Positions 1 to 7,527 of a stretch of DNA of 35,081 nt are shown here, one piece after another. Origin of the DNA: Pseudomonadota bacterium. Lineage in GTDB: Bacteria; Desulfobacterota; Binatia; Binatales; Binataceae. The DNA is taken from the NCBI GenBank assembly GCA_021324455.1, contig JAJPJA010000091.1, positions 1 through 35,081 on the forward strand, written 5' to 3'. Numbering within the stretch: the stretch's first letter is position 1; every line of letters starts with the position of its first letter. The notes beneath the pieces were generated by a model that ran no database searches, was not told where the DNA came from, and saw only the letters and a program-made list of their open reading frames with translations. Position numbers and translations under genes: made by a program.

Positions 1-355
1 AGAAGCGATCCGGCTCGGCGAAGATGATGTCCACGCCCATCACTGCCGGCGCGCCGGCGGCGATCCGGTCCACCAGTTGCGCCACCTGGGCCCGCGGCCA
101 CGGCCACTGCCCGACGCGGCGCAGGCTCTGGTCGTCGATTGCCACGATGCGTACGGGGGAGGAGCGGTAGACGCGGGGCGCGAACTGCTGTTCCAGATCG
201 AAGCCGCGCAGCCGGATGGTGGACACGATGCGCGGATCGGCCCAGCGCAGCGCCGCCACCACCAGCAGCATCGCCAGCGCCATCAGGCGGCCGGGAGCTT
301 CGAAGGTCCAGGTCTGCAGTCGCGCGGAGCGGGCGCCCCCGGCTTCAGACGGCAA
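1..355 (-). CDS. CHASE2-domain membrane sensor (probable cyclase or other signalling output), partial
   Basis: Reading leftward, about 118 residues are visible before the window edge. A hydrophobic stretch near residues 25-40 is the first membrane segment. It is followed by the typical start of a CHASE2 extracytoplasmic sensor domain: RLRGFDLEQQF, then VRIVAIDDQSLRRVGQWPWPR, then VMGVDIIFAEPD. In known families CHASE2 is followed by further membrane helices and an output domain (class III nucleotide cyclase, GGDEF, histidine kinase or Ser/Thr kinase). The output lies outside the window, so 'cyclase' is inference. The start is uncertain: a TTG at 355 overlaps the preceding gene's stop and leaves basic residues before the membrane helix, while an ATG at 283 would begin right at the helix. 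The gene is the last visible member of a minus-strand operon after the STAS and MBL-fold genes. Confidence 0.8.
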   Translation of the reverse strand, partial: MPSEAGGARSARLQTWTFEAPGRLMALAMLLVVAALRWADPRIVSTIRLRGFDLEQQFAPRVYRSSPVRIVAIDDQSLRRVGQWPWPRAQVAQLVDRIAAGAPAVMGVDIIFAEPDRF

Positions 356-1301
356 TTTCCAATCCGTCGTAGGCCGAGCTGATGACGAGGCCGCGCTCGT
401 CGCCGCTGATTTCGTTGTAACGGCGCGTCTCGCCCAGGATGCGCTCGATCATGGCGTCGTCGTAGATGGGCTCGTGATGGAACATCACCAAATGCTTGAC
501 GCCGGCCAGCTGCGCCAGTTCCACCGCCACCATGTTGCTGGAATGGCCCCAGTCTTCCTTGACCGAGATTTGATCGGCCAGCGAGTACATCGCGTCGAAG
601 ATCAGGACGTCGGCGTTGCGGAAGAAATCCACGAACGGATAGTTCTGGTCGAGTACCTCGTACTTATGCTCGCAGTCGGTCGAATAGACCACCGTCTTGC
701 CCGCCTGCTCGAAGCGATAGCCGTAGGAGTCGCTGGCGTGATTTTGCAGGATCGGACGCACCCGCAGTCCATCGATATCATAACTGCGGTCGGGCTTGAG
801 TTCGACGAATTCGATGGTCGCGGCCAGGTTGCGGAAATCCACCGGAAAGCAGGGGTCGGACTGCTGGCGGATAAACGCCTCGCGCATCGAGTCGTGGCAT
901 CCGTGGATTCGGATCACATTGCCGGGAATGAAGGCGGGGGTGAAGAACGGGAAGCCCATGATATGGTCCCAATGCAGATGGGACATGAAGATGTTGAAGC
1001 GATGCTTGCGGGCGGGACCATAGCGGGCCAGCAAAGCGTTGCCGAATTCGCGCGCGCCCGAGCCCATGTCGCACAGAACGAACTGGTCGCCGCAGGCCAA
1101 CTCCACGCAACTGGAATTGCCGCCAAAAGTGCCGCGCACGGAAAAAGGCAGTTCGCCGTCGATGAACCGGTCGACCGCTTCAGGGTCGTCCAGGCGATGC
1201 TCGAGCGCGGCGATCAGCGCGGCGCGGATCTTGGCCCGCACCGCCCGATAATTCAGCGGCGCCGGTAACGACCCGCGAGTGCCCCAAAAGCGGATTAACA
1301 T
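345..1301 (-). CDS. MBL-fold metallo-hydrolase
   Basis: A 318-residue metallo-beta-lactamase-fold protein. It opens with MLIRFWGTRGSLPAP, the hallmark of a cytosolic MBL subgroup (COG1235-like) that includes phosphodiesterase-type enzymes. GGNSSCVEL and LCDMGSGAREFGN follow. The metal-binding HxHxDH motif is at about residues 108-113 (HLHWDH). Further candidate ligands are the His in QNHASDSYGYR, the Asp in YSTDCEH and the histidines of LVMFHHEP. No signal peptide is seen, so it should be cytoplasmic. It lies 30 bp downstream of the STAS gene and its stop overlaps the likely start of the CHASE2 gene, so the three are probably co-transcribed. The substrate cannot be told from sequence. Because it sits between a STAS protein and a CHASE2 sensor, hydrolysis of a cyclic nucleotide or another phosphodiester is plausible but is inference. 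Confidence 0.88.
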   Translation of the reverse strand: MLIRFWGTRGSLPAPLNYRAVRAKIRAALIAALEHRLDDPEAVDRFIDGELPFSVRGTFGGNSSCVELACGDQFVLCDMGSGAREFGNALLARYGPARKHRFNIFMSHLHWDHIMGFPFFTPAFIPGNVIRIHGCHDSMREAFIRQQSDPCFPVDFRNLAATIEFVELKPDRSYDIDGLRVRPILQNHASDSYGYRFEQAGKTVVYSTDCEHKYEVLDQNYPFVDFFRNADVLIFDAMYSLADQISVKEDWGHSSNMVAVELAQLAGVKHLVMFHHEPIYDDAMIERILGETRRYNEISGDERGLVISSAYDGLEIAV

Positions 1302-1331
1302 AGATTAGATGTTTTGGCGTAAAAATATCGG

Positions 1332-1664
1332 CTAACGCAAGGAAAGCAGCGCCTGCGCCCGCGATTCGAACACGTTTACGACGTAAGAAAACCGGCTGAT
1401 GGTAAAAATTTCCTTCACCACCGGGTTCAGACCGGCCACTGCCAGGCGCCCGCCGTTGGCCTTGGACTGCTTTGACGCGGTCATCAACGCCCGCAGACCC
1501 GCGCTTGAGACGTAATCCACGCCCGACAAATCCACCAGCACGGCGGCGCCGGAACCTACGCTGCTCAGCAGTCGGCTTTGAAACTCAGGGCTGGTGTCGT
1601 TATTGAGCCGGCCCAAGGGCGTCAGTACTACAACTTCGCCGTCGCGCTGCTCACCTATTTCCAC
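1332..1664 (-). CDS. STAS-domain anti-sigma factor antagonist
   Basis: A 110-residue single-domain STAS protein of the SpoIIAA/RsbV type. In that family the unphosphorylated form binds an anti-sigma kinase and frees its sigma factor or other partner. Visible features are VVVLTPLGRLNNDTSPEFQ, the central strand VLVDLSGVDYVSSAGLRAL and a C-terminal helix. The second Ser of VSSAGL (about residue 54) aligns with the phosphorylated Ser58 of SpoIIAA. I place the start at the GTG at 1664 because GGAGG lies six bases upstream and the domain begins at once. A longer reading from 1751 would add 29 low-complexity Arg-rich residues and no domain. The gene is first in the minus-strand operon leading to the MBL hydrolase and the CHASE2 sensor. 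No cognate anti-sigma kinase is visible in the window. Confidence 0.88.
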   Translation of the reverse strand: MEIGEQRDGEVVVLTPLGRLNNDTSPEFQSRLLSSVGSGAAVLVDLSGVDYVSSAGLRALMTASKQSKANGGRLAVAGLNPVVKEIFTISRFSYVVNVFESRAQALLSLR

Positions 1665-1933
1665 AGCGATCCTCCGCCGCGCATCGTGCGATGCTGTTCG
1701 ATTGTCAGCATTTCTTTCCCGCTTTCGCAAGTCTGCCGCTGCATTGCGCAAGCTGGCGCAGGCGGCATGCGAACAAACCGTCTGACGGCAAAGCGGCCGG
1801 ATGTGAACTTTTTGGAGTGGTGCGATGCCGCATCAGGTCTGAGCGCCACGGTGTTCCCGAGAAAGGCCTTGAGCGATGGGGGATTTGAAACGGCACCCTT
1901 TATGCGTTTGCAGTAAGCGCAGAGGCGAAACTC

Positions 1934-2257
1934 ATGAAGTTGCGAAAAATCATTTCCCTTGCCGCCCTGATTCTGCTGATCGGCGGCTCGGCCATAGCCG
2001 TTCAGGGATGTTTTGAAGAAAGCTACGGTCCGGGGCCGGGCTACGGCTACGGCAGCTATTATCCGTACGGACCCTCCTACGCCGCCGCGCCGCCGGTGGT
2101 TCTGGGCGACTGGGACGAACATCACGCGTGGCATGACCGGGACTGGTGGGTGGAAAACCGCCGGCCCTGGGTCGAGCAGCACCATCACGAATGGCTGCAG
2201 GGGCGGGCGGCGCATCCAGTCTATGGCCATCGCGAGAGCCCTCAGCATCACGATTAG
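1934..2257 (+). CDS. Small His/Trp/Tyr/Gly-rich lipoprotein, function unknown
   Basis: A 107-residue protein with a basic N-terminus, a hydrophobic core and a lipobox-like AVQGC at residues 22-26, so it is probably an exported lipoprotein (Cys26 acylated). The mature part begins with a Gly/Tyr/Pro-rich stretch (GPGPGYGYGSYYPYG) and continues into a segment dense in His, Trp and Asp (DEHHAWHDRDWW, EQHHHEWL, PQHHD). I do not recognise a named family. The His/Asp density suggests metal binding or an envelope-stress role, which is inference. GAGG lies about nine bases before the ATG. The gene stands alone on the plus strand between two minus-strand units and ends just before a strong hairpin. Confidence 0.7.
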   Translation: MKLRKIISLAALILLIGGSAIAVQGCFEESYGPGPGYGYGSYYPYGPSYAAAPPVVLGDWDEHHAWHDRDWWVENRRPWVEQHHHEWLQGRAAHPVYGHRESPQHHD

Positions 2258-2283
2258 TCGCGGCAGCAGGGCGGGCGTGTGCG

Positions 2284-2309
2284 GCAACCCAGGCTGACGC
2301 CTGGGTTGC
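2284..2309. terminator. Hairpin between convergent genes (likely bidirectional terminator)
   Basis: A perfect 11-bp inverted repeat, GCAACCCAGGC and GCCTGGGTTGC, with a four-base loop. It sits between the lipoprotein gene ending at 2257 and the convergent PNPOx-like gene ending at 2314. On the plus strand it is followed by a short T-containing stretch (GCATTTA) rather than a full T tract. I therefore call it a likely terminator on the basis of position and stem strength. Confidence 0.6.
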
Positions 2310-2313
2310 GCAT

Positions 2314-2778
2314 TTATGCGCTCTTGAGCCGGATTTTGGCGTTATTCCATGTGATCATACCGCCGGCCGCCTCCAGCCGGATGACTACGTTGCCGGCGCC
2401 GTAATGCTTCTTGGTGGCTTCGGGAACCTGCTGGCGCGGCAGGCCGAACCCCTGGTATTTGGCGCCCAGCACCGCGAGTGCCTGTCTGGCTTCGGCGCTA
2501 TCGGCGTCGATCAGCGAGGCGCGCACCGGAATCACCACCGCGGCGAGATCCTTCCACGCCTCCCCGCTTTCCACCATGAAGCAGGCGCGCTGGTCGTGTT
2601 TAATCCGCAGCGCCTTTTTGGACGCCGCCAGCGTGCGCATGTAGATTTTCCGATCGACTACGGCGAACCACATCGGCAGCGAGATCGGCCATCCGTCGCG
2701 CCGCAGGGTGGTGATGATTCCCGTATGGCTGCGGGCCAGCATCTCCCATGCTTCTTCTTCCGTAAGTCTGACGCCCAT
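2314..2778 (-). CDS. Pyridoxamine 5'-phosphate oxidase-like flavin-binding split-barrel protein
   Basis: A 154-residue protein of the PNPOx-like FMN/F420-binding split-barrel superfamily. Typical landmarks are an N-terminal helix (LTEEEAWEMLARSHTG), the strands IITTLRRDGWPISLPMWF and KIYMRTLAASKKALRIKHD, and a following strand ACFMVESG. Members are usually dimers that bind FMN or F420 and reduce small molecules, or have lost catalysis. The true substrate is unknown, and pyridoxine metabolism should not be assumed. I place the start at the ATG at 2778, which has AGGAGG eight bases upstream. A longer upstream reading runs into the debranching-enzyme gene and has no domain support. It is 77 bp downstream of the glycogen-debranching gene on the same strand, so co-transcription is possible. 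Confidence 0.85.
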   Translation of the reverse strand: MGVRLTEEEAWEMLARSHTGIITTLRRDGWPISLPMWFAVVDRKIYMRTLAASKKALRIKHDQRACFMVESGEAWKDLAAVVIPVRASLIDADSAEARQALAVLGAKYQGFGLPRQQVPEATKKHYGAGNVVIRLEAAGGMITWNNAKIRLKSA

Positions 2779-2855
2779 CCGGATGCCTCCTGTTGGCTGC
2801 GGTGATTCGCGCATAGTATGCGGCGGTAACGGGGGCGCCGTCCATCGAGCCGACG

Positions 2856-4733
2856 CTACCCCAGCAGCCGCCCGGCGCGAATCGCTTCGCCCACCGACCA
2901 CGCCTGGAACGGACATCCGCGCGGCGTATGCGGCGGGTCGCCGTCGGCGATTTCCGGCAGATGCCCGCTCGCGCCCGGGTCGAGCAGCTGCAGCATCGGC
3001 TGCAGAAAACGCGTCCGCGCCTCGTCCCGCGCTGCGCGCGTCTGCCCTCTCACTCTGATCCATGCTTCGATAAACGGACCCATCAGCCAGGGCCAAACCG
3101 TGCCTTGATGATAAGCGCCGTCGCGCTCGCGCTGACCGCCGCCGTAATGCCCTTTATAGGCGGGATCGGCGGGGTCGAGCGTGCGCAGGCCGGCCGGCGT
3201 CAGCAGCCTGCGTTCGACGATATCCACGACGGCTCTGGCGCGATCGCCTTCGATAACCTGGTAGGGCAGTCCGCCGACGGCGAAAATCTGATTGGGCCGC
3301 AGCGCGGGATCGATCGCGCCCGGCTGATGATTCGCGTCGGCCACGTCGATCAGGTATCCGCGTTGAGCGTCGAAAAAGCGCCGGAGGAAGGATTCGGTCG
3401 CCGCTTGCGCCGCAACGGCCCATCGTTGGTTGAAGGCGGATCCGATGCGCAGCGCGTTGATCCACAGCGCCTGCACCTCGACCGGTTTGCCGACGCGCGG
3501 GGTTACCACCCAATCGCCCACCTTGGCGTCCATCCAGGTCAGCTGCACACCCTCAACGCCGGCGCTGAGCAGCCCGTCGCGGTCCATTCGGATGCCGAAG
3601 CGGGTGCCTTTGGAATAGCCCTCCAGGATCGCCTCGATGGCCGCGGCCAGAGCCTTGCGATGCGGCGCTTCCACCTGTCCGGCCGCGCGCAAAAAGTCGT
3701 GCACCGCGACCACGAACCACAGCGACGCGTCAACCGAATTGAATTCCGGCTGCTCGCCGGAATCGGTGAACCGGTTCGGCAGCATCCCGTCCGACACCGC
3801 GCCCGCCCATTGCAGCAGGATTTGGCGCGCGTCATCGATCCGTCCGCCCGCCAAACACAGCCCGCGCATCGAGATGAACGTGTCGCGGCCCCAATCGGTG
3901 AACCATGGATAGCCGGCGATGATGGTGCGGCCGGCGCCGCGGCGCACGATGTAGGCGTCGGCGGCGGATTCCAGCAGGGTCTTGAACTGCTTGCGCCGGC
4001 GCAGCTCCGCGCCGCGGATTTCTTCAAAACTTCGATCCGGCGCGTGCCCCGCCGCCGACATGATCAGCCATCCCTCGCCGCGGGCCAGATCGAATTTGAA
4101 CGATCCGGCGACCGCGAGGTCCTCTTTGTAATCGAGGCCGCGCGCCTTTTCCTGCGCATAGGCGAAGTTGCGGTACCATTGGCGCTCGGGCACGAACTCG
4201 CCGTTGGAGTCGAATACGATTGCGGGCACTCCGTCATAGGGGCGCACGATCACGCGGCCGAAGGCGGCTTCGCAATTGAAGTTGAAGGCCGGATTTTCGT
4301 GGTGCAGTGAATGATAGTCGCGGCCGCATATGAACGGGCGCACCAGCAGCGACCCGCCGGCGCCGTCCAGCAGCTTCCAGTACATCGCGGTCGAGGCGCG
4401 TCCGGCCACCGCGAAAATCCCATATTCGATCCGGATTGACCCCGGCAGCGCGAACTCCCATCGCGGATACGGCCGCGGCGCAAACGCCTGGATGCGCCCG
4501 GCGCCGTCGGGGTAGGTGACGTCCGGATCGTATCGGTTCGAAGTCAGGGCGAAGGTTCCCTGCGAATTGGTCAGCCAGACCTCGACCCCGCCCACCAGCA
4601 CCATCCGCCCGCCCGGCGGCCGGGTGGCGGCGAGCAGCGCGGCATGGTAGCGGCGGGTGCGGACGGTGGTCGCGGTGCCGGAGGCAAAGCCGCCCAGACC
4701 GTCGCTCTCCAGCCATTCCGTGGTCTCGTCCAT
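2856..4733 (-). CDS. Glycogen debranching enzyme (amylo-alpha-1,6-glucosidase, archaeal/bacterial type)
   Basis: A 625-residue cytoplasmic enzyme that removes alpha-1,6 branches from glycogen-like polymers. The N-terminal GDE domain opens with the diagnostic WLESDGLGGFASGTA and TRRYHAALLA, a beta-sandwich binding module. The C-terminal (alpha/alpha)6-barrel catalytic domain begins around residue 270 with GYPWFTDWGRDTFISMRGL. It continues with the long helical repeats usual for GH133, including DGMLPNRF, FNSVDASLWF and a late YHQGTVWPWLMGPF. The length fits the family. I use the ATG at 4733; a TTG six bases earlier would add two residues, and neither has a clear Shine-Dalgarno. No other glycogen gene is in the window, so the partner synthase and phosphorylase must lie elsewhere. 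Confidence 0.93.
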   Translation of the reverse strand: MDETTEWLESDGLGGFASGTATTVRTRRYHAALLAATRPPGGRMVLVGGVEVWLTNSQGTFALTSNRYDPDVTYPDGAGRIQAFAPRPYPRWEFALPGSIRIEYGIFAVAGRASTAMYWKLLDGAGGSLLVRPFICGRDYHSLHHENPAFNFNCEAAFGRVIVRPYDGVPAIVFDSNGEFVPERQWYRNFAYAQEKARGLDYKEDLAVAGSFKFDLARGEGWLIMSAAGHAPDRSFEEIRGAELRRRKQFKTLLESAADAYIVRRGAGRTIIAGYPWFTDWGRDTFISMRGLCLAGGRIDDARQILLQWAGAVSDGMLPNRFTDSGEQPEFNSVDASLWFVVAVHDFLRAAGQVEAPHRKALAAAIEAILEGYSKGTRFGIRMDRDGLLSAGVEGVQLTWMDAKVGDWVVTPRVGKPVEVQALWINALRIGSAFNQRWAVAAQAATESFLRRFFDAQRGYLIDVADANHQPGAIDPALRPNQIFAVGGLPYQVIEGDRARAVVDIVERRLLTPAGLRTLDPADPAYKGHYGGGQRERDGAYHQGTVWPWLMGPFIEAWIRVRGQTRAARDEARTRFLQPMLQLLDPGASGHLPEIADGDPPHTPRGCPFQAWSVGEAIRAGRLLG

Positions 4734-4884
4734 AGGCAAAGCGCGCCTACGCTACTGGAACGCCGCCGAATGGTTCAAGCTGGTAGGATTCGGAGCGTAA
4801 GGCGGCTGCCCCGCCGTCAGGTCCAGACAATGGCGGGCAGGGACACCGGCCCCATTGCCGCAGCGCTTTCGCATCGGGGAAAAT

Positions 4885-4915
4885 CGACCCTCTTAGGACC
4901 GCGGGTCGGAAGAGG
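4885..4915 (+). promoter_or_regulatory. Leader hairpin(s) upstream of the antiporter gene, with two competing pairings
   Basis: Two overlapping pairings are visible about 100 bases before the antiporter ATG. CGACCC (4885-4890) can pair with GGGTCG (4903-4908). Alternatively CCTCTT (4889-4894) pairs with AAGAGG (4910-4915), enclosing GACC/GGTC. The two cannot form together. The 276-bp gap 4740-5015 holds no gene I can support. Whether the hairpin lies in the transcribed leader is unknown. Confidence 0.35.
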
Positions 4916-5015
4916 AAAGCGGAGTGTGTGCAATCTCGCCAATTCAGGGGTAAAGTTGTCTTCTCCTTGATGCTTTGGCCAAACTTGCTCCATCAATGGC
5001 GCCGCTGAGTTACCC

Positions 5016-7523
5016 ATGGACCTGCAGATAATCCTGCTGTTGATTGCCGCTCTGCTGGTCGTGATCAGCCTGATTCAGCCGGTCGCCATCCGGCTCAGCC
5101 TGTCGCCCTCGGTGCTGCTGGCGGTAGTCGGCGTCGCGATGGGCCTGCTGTCGGCGCTGGTGATGCACAGCCACGCCAGCGACGCCTTTGATTCCGTGGC
5201 CCAGGTGATTGTCAATCTGCCGATCAATTCCAATGCTTTCATTTTCATTTTTCTGCCTCTGCTGCTGTTTCAGAGCGCGCTGACGATTGAAGTGCGGGAA
5301 ATCCTGGAGGACGCCGCGCCCATCCTGCTGCTGGCGGTGGTTGCGGTGCTGGTGGCCACGGTGGTGATTGGGATGGCGCTGCGGCCCATTGCCGGGGTCT
5401 CGATCGTCGCCTGCCTGATGCTGGGTTCGATCGTCGCCACGACCGATCCGGTGGCGGTGATCGGCATTTTTCGCGACGTCGGCGCGCCCTCGCGCCTGAG
5501 CCGGCTGGTTGAGGGAGAAAGCCTGCTCAATGACGCCGCCGCGATTACGCTGTTCACCCTGCTGCTGGACATTCTGGTGAAGCATCATGCGGCGCAGGCG
5601 GGGTTGGCTTCGCTCAGTTTCATCCGCAACTTCGCCGGCGGAATCGCGGTCGGATATCTGGGCGCCCGGATAATCGTTTCGATGCTGGCGCGGCTGCACG
5701 ATCTGCGTCTGGCGCAGATCACCATGACGCTGGCGCTGCCGTACCTGGTCTTTATCGCCGGCCAGCAATACCTCGGCGTCTCCGGTGTAGTCGCCGCCGT
5801 CACCTCGGGACTGACCATCAGCGCGATCGGACAGCCCCGTATCGCGCCCAGCGATTGGCGCCTGCTCCAGGACCTGTGGGAACAACTGGCTTACTGGGCC
5901 AGTTCCCTGATTTTCATCCTCGCCGCCCTGATGGTGCCGCGGCTGCTGGTTGACGTCGGATGGCACGACCTGTTGGCGTTGGCGGTGCTGGTCGCCGCGG
6001 CGATGGCGGCGCGGGCGATCGTGCTGTTCGGTTTGCTCCCGGCGCTGAGCGCGCTGGGCCTGAGCCAGGCGGTCAACAACCGCTACAAGACCGTAATCCT
6101 GTGGGGAGCGCTGCGCGGCGCCGTCACCCTGGCCCTCGCCCTGGCGGTGACTGAGACCGACGCGCTGAGCCATGACGTCAAGCGCTTCGTGGCCGTACTC
6201 GCCACCGGGTTCGTGCTTTTCACGCTGCTGGTCAACGGCACCACGCTGCGGGTGCTGATTCGGCTGCTGGGACTTGACCGCCTGTCGGCGCTGGATTCGT
6301 CGCTGCGCTACCAGGTGCTGGCGCTGTCGCGCGGGCGGGTCGCCGAAGCGGTCAAAACCGCGGGCGCCAACTACAAGTTCTCCGAGGAGCTGGTGGCCAA
6401 CGTGGCGGCGTCGTATGCGCATACACCGCCCACCGCGGTGCTCAACGCCGCCATCCTGCAGCCGATAGAGGTCGGGGAGCGCTACCGCACGCTGCTGGGG
6501 CTGGTGGCTATTGCCAATCGCGAACGCGAACTGATCCTGCGCCATTTCGAGGAGCGCACCGTGTCGAGCAAGCTGGTCGAGCGGCTGCTGGCGGACGTCG
6601 GCCGCCTGCTCGATCGGGCGCGCGCGGGGCAGGCGGAGTACATGCGCGCGGCGCAGCGCCAGGTGGGCTTCTCGCGCCGGTTCCGGGCGGCCCACTTTCT
6701 TCATCGCCGGTTCGGTATCGACGCGCCGCTGGTTGACGCATTGGCCGACCGCTTCGAATCGCTGCTGGTCAATGGAATCGTGCTCGATGAACTGGGACCT
6801 TTTATCGACGACAAGCTGGCCACGCTGGTGGGCGAACGCGTCGCCGAACGGTTGCATGAGACCGTGCGCCAGCGCCAGGAGATGACGCATACGGCGCTGG
6901 AGGCGCTGCGCGTGCAGTATCCCGACTATGCCGGCCTGCTGGAGCGCCGGCTGCTGGACAAAATCGCGCTGCGCCGTCAGGAGCAGGAGTATCGCGCGCT
7001 GTTCGACGGCGGCGTGATAGGACCGGAGCTTTACGGCGTGCTGCGCCGCGACGTGCAGTCGGCGCGCGCCGCGGTGGACGAACGGCCGCGTTTGGATTTG
7101 GGTCTGGAAGCCCGCGCCCTGATCGCGCAGGTTCCCATGTTCGCCAATCTGACCCAGGCGCAGTTGGATCGCGTCGCGCGCCTGCTCAGACCGCGTTTCG
7201 CGCTGCCGGCTGAAACCCTGATCCGGCGCGGCGAGCGCGGCGACGCCATGTACTTCATCTCGTCGGGCGCCGTCGAAGTCGACGTCCTGGGACACAAGGT
7301 GAAGCTCGGCCGCGGCGATTTCTTCGGCGAGATGGCGCTGCTCAGCGGACAGCCGCGCCAGGCTGACGTGGCGGCCCTGTCATACTGCCAGTTGCTGGTG
7401 CTCGACGACGACGATCTGGAGTACCTGCTGAGAAGCGAACCCAGGATCAAGGAACGGATCGACAGCGTCGCCGGGGCCCGCTGGGAGGAGAACCGTCAGG
7501 CGCGCAAGGTTTCCGCCGATTAG
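5016..7523 (+). CDS. CPA1-type Na+/H+ antiporter with C-terminal cyclic-nucleotide-binding domain
   Basis: An 835-residue integral membrane protein. Residues 1-420 are a series of hydrophobic helices typical of the CPA1 (NhaP/NHE) cation:proton antiporters, with DPVAV at 144-148 and the ion-binding Asn-Asp pair at 172-173 (LLNDAAAITLF). Residues 425-715 form a long, charged, mostly helical cytoplasmic region. Residues 720-820 are a cyclic-nucleotide-binding domain with the phosphate-binding cassette FFGEMALLSGQPRQADV. E772 and R781 occupy the positions that contact ribose and phosphate in CAP, so binding looks intact. The layout resembles plant SOS1 and other NHE-CNBD proteins. It presumably exports Na+ (or K+/Li+) against H+ under cNMP control. 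No good ribosome-binding site precedes the ATG. The convergent amidohydrolase ends four bases downstream. Confidence 0.93.
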   Translation: MDLQIILLLIAALLVVISLIQPVAIRLSLSPSVLLAVVGVAMGLLSALVMHSHASDAFDSVAQVIVNLPINSNAFIFIFLPLLLFQSALTIEVREILEDAAPILLLAVVAVLVATVVIGMALRPIAGVSIVACLMLGSIVATTDPVAVIGIFRDVGAPSRLSRLVEGESLLNDAAAITLFTLLLDILVKHHAAQAGLASLSFIRNFAGGIAVGYLGARIIVSMLARLHDLRLAQITMTLALPYLVFIAGQQYLGVSGVVAAVTSGLTISAIGQPRIAPSDWRLLQDLWEQLAYWASSLIFILAALMVPRLLVDVGWHDLLALAVLVAAAMAARAIVLFGLLPALSALGLSQAVNNRYKTVILWGALRGAVTLALALAVTETDALSHDVKRFVAVLATGFVLFTLLVNGTTLRVLIRLLGLDRLSALDSSLRYQVLALSRGRVAEAVKTAGANYKFSEELVANVAASYAHTPPTAVLNAAILQPIEVGERYRTLLGLVAIANRERELILRHFEERTVSSKLVERLLADVGRLLDRARAGQAEYMRAAQRQVGFSRRFRAAHFLHRRFGIDAPLVDALADRFESLLVNGIVLDELGPFIDDKLATLVGERVAERLHETVRQRQEMTHTALEALRVQYPDYAGLLERRLLDKIALRRQEQEYRALFDGGVIGPELYGVLRRDVQSARAAVDERPRLDLGLEARALIAQVPMFANLTQAQLDRVARLLRPRFALPAETLIRRGERGDAMYFISSGAVEVDVLGHKVKLGRGDFFGEMALLSGQPRQADVAALSYCQLLVLDDDDLEYLLRSEPRIKERIDSVAGARWEENRQARKVSAD

Positions 7524-7527
7524 ACGG

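Noticed and set aside
1655..2287. A 210-residue open frame on the minus strand across the lipoprotein gene and the STAS leader
   Set aside because: Low-complexity Pro/Arg/Val content, overlaps the lipoprotein with a good signal peptide on the other strand, and has no domain.
2928..4310. A 460-residue open frame on the plus strand, opposite the debranching enzyme
   Set aside because: No recognisable domain. The minus strand carries the full glycogen-debranching motifs over the same bases.
5010..7295. A 761-residue open frame on the minus strand, opposite the antiporter
   Set aside because: Its composition is Gln/His/Arg-rich with no domain. It mirrors the codon bias of the real gene on the other strand, which has clear antiporter and CNBD motifs.
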